Made by a program: the position numbers and the translations under genes
Shown: in pieces, positions 28,312 to 32,985 of the stretch
Numbering within the stretch: the first letter of the stretch is position 1
Layout: every line of letters starts with the position of its first letter
Assembly (NCBI GenBank): GCA_000517005.1
Contig: KI911956.1
Coordinates: 204,269-237,253 of the forward strand
Length of the DNA: 32,985 nucleotides
DNA from: Microvirga lupini
Lineage (GTDB): Bacteria; Pseudomonadota; Alphaproteobacteria; Rhizobiales; Beijerinckiaceae
Direction of reading: 5' to 3'
Notes under the pieces: model-generated
Told to the model about the DNA's origin: nothing
Seen by the model: only the letters and a program-made list of their open reading frames with translations
Databases searched by the model: none

Positions 28312-28333
28312 GAGGGCGCCGAAGGGCGCCCTC
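28312..28333 (+). other. Very stable hairpin right after bamA
   Basis: GAGGGCGCC (28312-28320) pairs exactly with GGCGCCCTC (28325-28333) around a GAAG tetraloop. It starts five bases after the bamA stop and ends 11 bases before the lpxD ATG. Only ACTTATC follows, so it is not a standard terminator. It may protect the 3' end of processed bamA mRNA or occlude the lpxD start. Both are inference. Confidence 0.6.
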
Positions 28334-28344
28334 ACTTATCGTTC

Positions 28345-29409
28345 ATGACAGAATCCAATTTCTTTCCGCAAAACCAGACGTTAAACCTGCGTCAGGTGGC
28401 GGAGATGGCGAATGCAACACTCCCCGTCGGTACCGTCGGGGAGTTTTTGCTTAAGGGCGTCGCTCCTCTGGAAAGCGCAGGCCCTGGCGATCTCGCGTAT
28501 ATGGACAACCCGGCCTATGTCGGGCCCCTGGCCACCACGCGCGCCGGCGCCTGCCTCGTGACGCCACGCTTCGCTGCGAAGGTGCCATCCCATACCGTCG
28601 CCATTGTCACCCCGCAGGCCTATCGGGTTTTCGCCCAGGTGCTCGGGATCCTGTTCCCCTCCGCCATGCGGCCGGAATCGTCCTTTGCCGCGACGGGAAT
28701 CTCGCCAGGCTCCTTCGTCCATCCGTCTGCGCGGCTGGAGCATGGGGTCCGGGTCGATCCTGGGGCTGTCATCGGCCCGTATGCGGAAATCGGGTCCGGC
28801 ACTCTGATCGGCGCCCATTCCGTGATCGGTCCGCAGGTGAAGATCGGGCGCGACTGCTCCATCGCGGCGAATGTGACCGTGACCCATGCCTTCCTTGGTA
28901 ATCGGGTCATTCTTCATCCGGGCGTACGCATCGGGCAGGATGGATTCGGCTTCGCCATGGGGCCGCAGGGGCACCTCAAGGTGCCGCAAGTCGGCCGGGT
29001 GATCATTCAGGACGACGTGGAGATCGGCGCCAACACCACCGTGGACCGGGGTGCCAGCCGCGATACGGTGATCGGCGAGGGCACGAAGATCGACAACCTC
29101 GTCCAGATCGCCCATAACGTGGTGATCGGTCGCCATTGCGTGATCGTCGCGCAGGTCGGCATCGCCGGTTCGACGACGATCGAGGATTATGTGGCTATTG
29201 GCGGACAGGTCGCCGTGAAGGGCCATGTGCGGATCGGTATGGGGGCCCAGATCGCGGCGACCAGCGGCGTCAACGGCGATGTTCCCCCCGGGGCTCGCTG
29301 GGGCGGCATCCCGGCCCGGCCCATGCGCGAATGGTTCCGCGAGATCACGGCCCTGAAAAAGCTTGCATCCCAGGGCGATTCCGCCAAAGACGACGATGCG
29401 TCTTCATAA
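28345..29409 (+). CDS. lpxD: UDP-3-O-(3-hydroxyacyl)glucosamine N-acyltransferase
   Basis: A 354-residue trimeric left-handed beta-helix acyltransferase that adds the second hydroxyacyl chain in lipid A synthesis. The N-terminal uridine-binding domain (about 1-100) is followed by hexapeptide repeats such as [20 protein letters not shown]. The catalytic histidine is H257 in [12 protein letters not shown]. The frame extends upstream into bamA to 28234, but ATG 28345 gives the family start. Its ribosome binding site is not obvious, perhaps because the hairpin lies there. fabZ begins 40 bases later. Confidence 0.95.
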   Translation: MTESNFFPQNQTLNLRQVAEMANATLPVGTVGEFLLKGVAPLESAGPGDLAYMDNPAYVGPLATTRAGACLVTPRFAAKVPSHTVAIVTPQAYRVFAQVLGILFPSAMRPESSFAATGISPGSFVHPSARLEHGVRVDPGAVIGPYAEIGSGTLIGAHSVIGPQVKIGRDCSIAANVTVTHAFLGNRVILHPGVRIGQDGFGFAMGPQGHLKVPQVGRVIIQDDVEIGANTTVDRGASRDTVIGEGTKIDNLVQIAHNVVIGRHCVIVAQVGIAGSTTIEDYVAIGGQVAVKGHVRIGMGAQIAATSGVNGDVPPGARWGGIPARPMREWFREITALKKLASQGDSAKDDDASS

Positions 29410-29449
29410 CGTTCGTTGAAGGCACCCACTACCGCCTGGAGTTCACGTC

Positions 29450-29914
29450 ATGTCCGAAGCGCCCACCACGCTTCAAACCGCCGATATCATGGAGATCCTG
29501 GAGCTTCTGCCGCACCGGTATCCCTTTCTCCTAGTCGACAAGATTATCGAGATCGACGGCGACAATTCGTGCATTGGCATCAAGAATGTCACCTTCAATG
29601 AGCCACAATTCACGGGCCATTTCCCGTCCCGCCCGATTTTCCCAGGAGTTTTCCTGATCGAGGCGATGGCTCAGACGGCCGGTGCCATCTGCGTCAAGGC
29701 GAAATTGGCAGAACAGGCAAAGCCGAAGCAGGTATTTTTTATGACGATTGACAAGGTGAAGTTCCGCAAGCCTGTGGAGCCCGGGGACCGGGTCGAGTTC
29801 CACATGCGCAAGCTGAACAATCGCCGCAACATGTGGTGGTACAAGGGTGAGGCGAAGGTGGACGGCACGCTCGTCTGCGAAGCCGAGGTCAGTGCCATGC
29901 TGGTGCTGGAATAA
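29450..29914 (+). CDS. fabZ: 3-hydroxyacyl-[acyl-carrier-protein] dehydratase FabZ
   Basis: A 154-residue hot-dog fold enzyme that dehydrates 3-hydroxyacyl-ACP in fatty acid elongation. [14 protein letters not shown] and [20 protein letters not shown] hold the catalytic H57 and E71. It competes with LpxA and LpxD for 3-hydroxyacyl-ACP, which explains its lasting place between their genes. The length is normal. Its TAA shares one base with the lpxA ATG, so translation is coupled. Confidence 0.97.
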   Translation: MSEAPTTLQTADIMEILELLPHRYPFLLVDKIIEIDGDNSCIGIKNVTFNEPQFTGHFPSRPIFPGVFLIEAMAQTAGAICVKAKLAEQAKPKQVFFMTIDKVKFRKPVEPGDRVEFHMRKLNNRRNMWWYKGEAKVDGTLVCEAEVSAMLVLE

Positions 29915-30723
29915 TGGAAACTGTGATTCATCCGACCGCCATCATCGAGGATGGCGCGAAGATCGGCCCGGGCGTGAAGATCGGCCCGTTCTGCACGGTC
30001 GGTCCCGAGGTTGAACTCGGCGAGGGTTGCCAGCTCATGAGCCATGTGGCTCTGGCCGGGCGGACGAAGATCGGCGCTCGGACGCGGATATTTCCTTTCG
30101 CCTCCATCGGTCATATCCCGCAGGACCTGAAGTACAAGGGCGAGGCCTCGACCCTGGAGATCGGCGCCGATTGCATGATCCGCGAAGGCGTGACCATGAA
30201 TCCCGGTACCGAAGGTGGAGGTTTGCGCACAGTCATCGGTGACCGTTGCGCCTTCCTGGCCAATTCCCATGTGGGTCACGACACGAAGGTCGGAAACGAC
30301 TGCATTCTCTCCAATAACGTGATGCTGGCAGGCCATGTCACGGTGGGTGATTTCGTGATCTTCGGCGGTGGTTCCGCCGTGATCCAGTTCGCTCGCGTCG
30401 GCTCCCACGCCTTCGTCGGAGGCATGTCGGGACTGGAGAACGACCTCATTCCCTATGGCATGGCGATGGGCAATCGGGCACATCTTGCCGGTCTGAACAT
30501 CATCGGCCTGCGCCGCCGCGGCTTCACCCGCGAGCAGATCCACGATATCCGCCGCGCCTATCGTCTGCTTTTCGCCGACGAAGGCACCTTGGCCGAGCGG
30601 GTCGAGGATGTGGCCGGCGAGTTCGACGATCATCCCTTCGTGCACGAGATCCTCGACTTCATCCGTGAGGGCAAGGATCGAGCGATCTGCACGCCGAGGG
30701 ATCCTGTCAGTTCGGCCGGCTGA
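29914..30723 (+). CDS. lpxA: Acyl-ACP--UDP-N-acetylglucosamine O-acyltransferase
   Basis: A 269-residue trimeric left-handed beta-helix enzyme for the first step of lipid A synthesis, moving a 3-hydroxyacyl group from ACP onto UDP-GlcNAc. Hexapeptide repeats cover about residues 1-185, with the catalytic H122 in NSHVGHDTKVGNDCILSN. The helical C-terminal domain (about 190-265) has GLNIIGLRRRGFTREQI, which binds the substrate. Length matches E. coli LpxA (262). It overlaps fabZ and lpxI by one base each way. Confidence 0.96.
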   Translation: METVIHPTAIIEDGAKIGPGVKIGPFCTVGPEVELGEGCQLMSHVALAGRTKIGARTRIFPFASIGHIPQDLKYKGEASTLEIGADCMIREGVTMNPGTEGGGLRTVIGDRCAFLANSHVGHDTKVGNDCILSNNVMLAGHVTVGDFVIFGGGSAVIQFARVGSHAFVGGMSGLENDLIPYGMAMGNRAHLAGLNIIGLRRRGFTREQIHDIRRAYRLLFADEGTLAERVEDVAGEFDDHPFVHEILDFIREGKDRAICTPRDPVSSAG

Positions 30724-31586
30724 TGCCCTCAGGCCCAATTGCGATTCTCGCCGGGGCCGGGCAGCTTCCCATCCAACTCGTGAACCATCTCGAGCGGACG
30801 GGACAAGAGGTGCGGGTACTGGCGTTCCGCGGCTTTGCCGAAGCGGAGTTGCAGCACCGCGCCCATGCCACCGTCGATCTGCTCGACCTTAAGACGATCA
30901 TGAGCACCCTGGAGGGGTGGCAGCCGCAGGCCGTGTCTCTCGTGGGTGCCGTGCGCCGTCCCGGCTTCTCCGCGCTTCTGAGTGCCTATTCACTGTTGCG
31001 AAACATGCACGAGGTGAAGGAGGTCATCACCCGCGGGGACGATCAGGTCCTGCGCGGAGCCGTGATGCTGCTCGAGGAGCGAGGGCATCGGGTGGTTGGT
31101 GCCCATGAGCTTGCGCCCGATCTCGTCGCTGCACGATCCTTGAGCGGCAGACGAGAACCCAATGCTGACGACCGTGAAGCCATTGCCGTCGGCCTCGATC
31201 TCCTCAAATCCCTGTCCGCCTTCGATATCGGCCAAGGCGCCGTTATTGCCCGCAGACATGTGCTGGCAATCGAGGGGCCTGAAGGCACCGACCGGATGAT
31301 ACGGCGCGTGACGAAGATGCGCCAGTCATGGCTCGGTCTTCGCCGCCGGGAGGAGGGCGGGGTGCTGATCAAGGCCGCGAAGCGCGGCCAGGATCTCAGG
31401 GTCGACATGCCGACCATCGGGCCCCGCACGGCGGTTGAGGCCGCCAAGGCAGGGCTTTCCGGCATTGCCATCGGCGCAGGCTCCACCTTCGTGCTGGAGC
31501 AGGAGAAGACCTTGCGCACGGCTGACCGGCTCGGCCTGTTCCTCATCGCCGTCGATCTGCCTTGGATGGAGAATTCCCTTGGCTGA
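30723..31586 (+). CDS. lpxI: UDP-2,3-diacylglucosamine pyrophosphatase LpxI
   Basis: A 287-residue DUF1009-type hydrolase that cuts UDP-2,3-diacylglucosamine to lipid X and UMP, the step carried out by the unrelated LpxH in E. coli. It begins with GPIAILAGAGQLPIQLVNHL, a Rossmann-like start, and carries the family segments LVGAVRRPGFSALL, ITRGDDQVLRGAV and AFDIGQGAVI. The C-terminal half contains TDRMIRRV and the IGPRTAVEAAKAGLSGIAIGAG stretch. The ATG shares one base with the lpxA stop. It sits between lpxA and lpxB, the usual alphaproteobacterial arrangement. Confidence 0.94.
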   Translation: MPSGPIAILAGAGQLPIQLVNHLERTGQEVRVLAFRGFAEAELQHRAHATVDLLDLKTIMSTLEGWQPQAVSLVGAVRRPGFSALLSAYSLLRNMHEVKEVITRGDDQVLRGAVMLLEERGHRVVGAHELAPDLVAARSLSGRREPNADDREAIAVGLDLLKSLSAFDIGQGAVIARRHVLAIEGPEGTDRMIRRVTKMRQSWLGLRRREEGGVLIKAAKRGQDLRVDMPTIGPRTAVEAAKAGLSGIAIGAGSTFVLEQEKTLRTADRLGLFLIAVDLPWMENSLG

Positions 31587-32757
31587 GGAAAAGCCGCTGA
31601 CGATCTGGATCGTATCGGGAGAGGAATCGGGCGATCAGCTCGGCGCGAAGCTGATACGCTCCCTGAAGGCAAGATTGGGGAGCGAGCGCCTGCATTTCGG
31701 CGGTGTCGGCGGGCACGCCATGGCAAAGGAAGGGCTGAAGAGCCTGTTTCCGCTCGAAGAGATCGCCGTGATGGGATTCTCTGCTGTCATCGCGCGGCTC
31801 CCCTCCATTTTAAAGCGCATCCGGTTCACGGCCGATGCGGTTATGGCGGCAAAGCCGGATATGCTGGTCATCATCGACAGTCCGGATTTCACCCACCGGG
31901 TCGCCAAAACCGTCCGGCAGCGGGCGCCTCAGATTCCCATCATCGACTATGTCAGTCCCTCAGTCTGGGCATGGAGGCCCGGCCGAGCGCCGAAGATGCG
32001 GGCCTATGTGGATCACCTGCTCGCCCTGCTGCCCTTCGAGCCTGCCGCCCATGAGCGTCTCGGTGGTCCACCGACTACTTATGTCGGCCACCCGCTGATC
32101 GAACGCCTCACGGAAATCAGGCCTGCACCTGGAGAGCGCGGGATCGCCACTGACGGACCGATTAAACTGCTTGTCCTGCCAGGCAGCCGCCGCTCTGAAG
32201 TGAGCCGCCTCATGGAGCCCTTCGGCGAGGCCTTGACGCTTCTGAAAGAGCGTTCACCGCATCCGTTCGAGGTCACGATCCCTGCGGTCGCGCACGTTGC
32301 GCAGGAGATCAGGGCACGAGTGGGATCCTGGAGCGTGAAGCCGAAGATCGTCGAGGGAGAGGCTGCCAAATGGACTGCATTCCGGGCGGCGGATGCAGCG
32401 CTTGCCGCCTCTGGCACGGTGACCTTGGAACTCGGGCTTTCCGGCGTGCCGATGGTAGTCGCCTACCGGGTCTCGAAGATCGAGGAAGTGCTGAAATATC
32501 TCATCAAGGCACCTTCCATCGCGCTGACCAACCTGGTGCTTGACGAGAACGTCATTCCTGAACTCATCCAATGGGATTGCACGCCCGAAAAGCTCGCTGA
32601 TGCGCTGCTTCCGCTCCTCAGCGACAGTCCTGAGCGCCGAAGACAACTCAAGGCGTTCAGCAAGCTCGATCAGCTTATGAAGATCGCCGATGAGGATCCG
32701 AGTGAGAGGGCCGCAAGGATTGTCCAAGAGGTCCTCATCAGCCAAGGGAAAGTATAG
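31579..32757 (+). CDS. lpxB: Lipid-A-disaccharide synthase
   Basis: A 392-residue glycosyltransferase of family GT19 that joins lipid X and UDP-2,3-diacylglucosamine into the lipid A disaccharide. Family segments are VSGEESGDQLGAKLI near the N terminus, DSPDFTHRVAK, YVSPSVWAWRPGRAPKM, LPGSRRSEVSRL and ASGTVTLELGL. The open frame runs upstream within lpxI to 31435, but no ATG fits. TTG at 31579 gives LAEEKPLTIWIVSGEESGD, and GGAG at 31568-31571 lies seven bases before it. The overlap with lpxI is eight bases. It is the last gene of the envelope cluster. Confidence 0.93.
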   Translation: MAEEKPLTIWIVSGEESGDQLGAKLIRSLKARLGSERLHFGGVGGHAMAKEGLKSLFPLEEIAVMGFSAVIARLPSILKRIRFTADAVMAAKPDMLVIIDSPDFTHRVAKTVRQRAPQIPIIDYVSPSVWAWRPGRAPKMRAYVDHLLALLPFEPAAHERLGGPPTTYVGHPLIERLTEIRPAPGERGIATDGPIKLLVLPGSRRSEVSRLMEPFGEALTLLKERSPHPFEVTIPAVAHVAQEIRARVGSWSVKPKIVEGEAAKWTAFRAADAALAASGTVTLELGLSGVPMVVAYRVSKIEEVLKYLIKAPSIALTNLVLDENVIPELIQWDCTPEKLADALLPLLSDSPERRRQLKAFSKLDQLMKIADEDPSERAARIVQEVLISQGKV

Positions 32758-32769
32758 GCCTCTTCTCGC

Positions 32770-32869
32770 GTGTCATCTCCGGCGGCCCAAAGGGCCGGGA
32801 AGGGGATCCACTCACGTGCTCAATGCTGATAGATTCCCCTCCGCTGACGCTTCGGCCGGGAATGACATG
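32770..32869. repeat. Long imperfect palindromic element downstream of lpxB
   Basis: TGTCATCTCCGGC (32771-32783) and GCCGGGAATGACA (32855-32867) form outer arms with 11 of 13 matches. AGGGGATC (32801-32808) pairs with GATTCCCCT (32832-32840) with one bulge. GGCCC-AAA-GGGCC (32784-32796) makes a side hairpin. The overall form resembles the long TGTCATCCCCGG-type intergenic palindromes that I recall from Methylobacteriaceae and related genomes. Family membership needs a search. Confidence 0.6.
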
Positions 32870-32891
32870 CACTTAATAAGCGTCACCAATG

Positions 32892-32914
32892 AAAAAGGGG
32901 CCGTTCGGCCCCTT
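32892..32914 (-). terminator. Terminator of the convergent minus-strand gene (possibly bidirectional)
   Basis: AAGGGGCCG (32895-32903) and CGGCCCCTT (32906-32914) make a nine-pair palindromic stem with two bases between arms. On the minus strand it is followed by a run of five T (complement of A at 32892-32896), as expected for an intrinsic terminator after the gene ending at 32940. From the plus strand it has TTCTCGATTT after it and may weakly stop lpxB transcription too. Confidence 0.75.
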
Positions 32915-32939
32915 CTCGATTTCAGAATTTCCGTTTGTC

Positions 32940-32985
32940 TCAGCCGCGTTGTGCGACCGTCACGTAATCGCGCTCCTTCTCGCCC
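32940..32985 (-). CDS. gltA: Probable citrate synthase, C-terminal end only (partial)
   Basis: Reading the minus strand, the last 14 codons are GEKERDYVTVAQRG followed by TGA (complement of 32940-32942). Citrate synthases of Rhizobiales end in a similar ...RDYVP/T-type tail, and gltA often stands convergent to lpxB in this group. The beginning lies outside the window. Fourteen residues cannot prove the call. A strong terminator for this strand follows it. Confidence 0.6.
   Translation of the reverse strand, partial: GEKERDYVTVAQRG

Noticed and set aside
1-32985. Mobile element, prophage, CRISPR array or defence island
   Set aside because: All genes are core functions in a conserved order. 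No transposase, integrase, regularly spaced repeat array or target-site duplication is visible.

Overview
The window is one nearly unbroken, plus-strand block of core housekeeping genes from a high-GC alphaproteobacterium. Three things point to the Rhizobiales: the gene order, the alphaproteobacterial-type promoter (CTTGCA-N17-CTATAT) before rpsB, and the long intergenic palindromes. The Methylobacteriaceae/Microvirga/Bosea neighbourhood seems most likely, but that is a judgement from memory of gene order and protein style, not from a search. I see no phage, transposon, CRISPR array, tRNA, rRNA or foreign-looking island.

Layout. (1) 1-6706: the end of nuoH, then nuoI-J-K-L-M-N, the membrane arm and last Fe-S subunit of respiratory complex I. 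(2) 6709-9986: birA, rnj (RNase J), mce (methylmalonyl-CoA epimerase) and a small DUF1467 membrane protein, tightly packed behind nuoN and closed by a tandem-hairpin terminator at 10019-10060. (3) 10378-13699: proS, then lolC and lolD for lipoprotein export. lolD is split by an apparent one-base deletion near 13213-13216. (4) 13870-18101: a probable 33-residue membrane peptide, dnaE, and a GNAT acetyltransferase. (5) 18112-21722: a promoter and structured leader, then rpsB, tsf, pyrH and frr, the classical translation cluster. (6) 21748-32757: uppS, cdsA, dxr, rseP, bamA, lpxD, fabZ, lpxA, lpxI, lpxB. This is the envelope cluster covering isoprenoid and phospholipid precursors, site-2 proteolysis, outer-membrane protein assembly and lipid A synthesis. 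(7) 32758-32985: an intergenic palindrome, a terminator, and the last 14 codons of a convergent minus-strand gene that looks like citrate synthase (gltA).

How the genes work together. NuoH-N pump protons using NADH electrons. BirA biotinylates carboxylases such as propionyl-CoA carboxylase, whose product is then handled by the epimerase Mce. UppS, CdsA, Dxr, LpxD, FabZ, LpxA, LpxI and LpxB supply undecaprenyl carrier, phospholipid, isoprenoid and lipid A precursors. BamA, LolC/LolD and RseP build and survey the outer membrane.

I did not find a previously undescribed system. The points most worth checking are the lolD frameshift, the 33-residue ORF before dnaE, the helix-hairpin-helix tail on ribosomal protein S2, the histidine-rich loop in NuoL, and the two palindromic intergenic elements.
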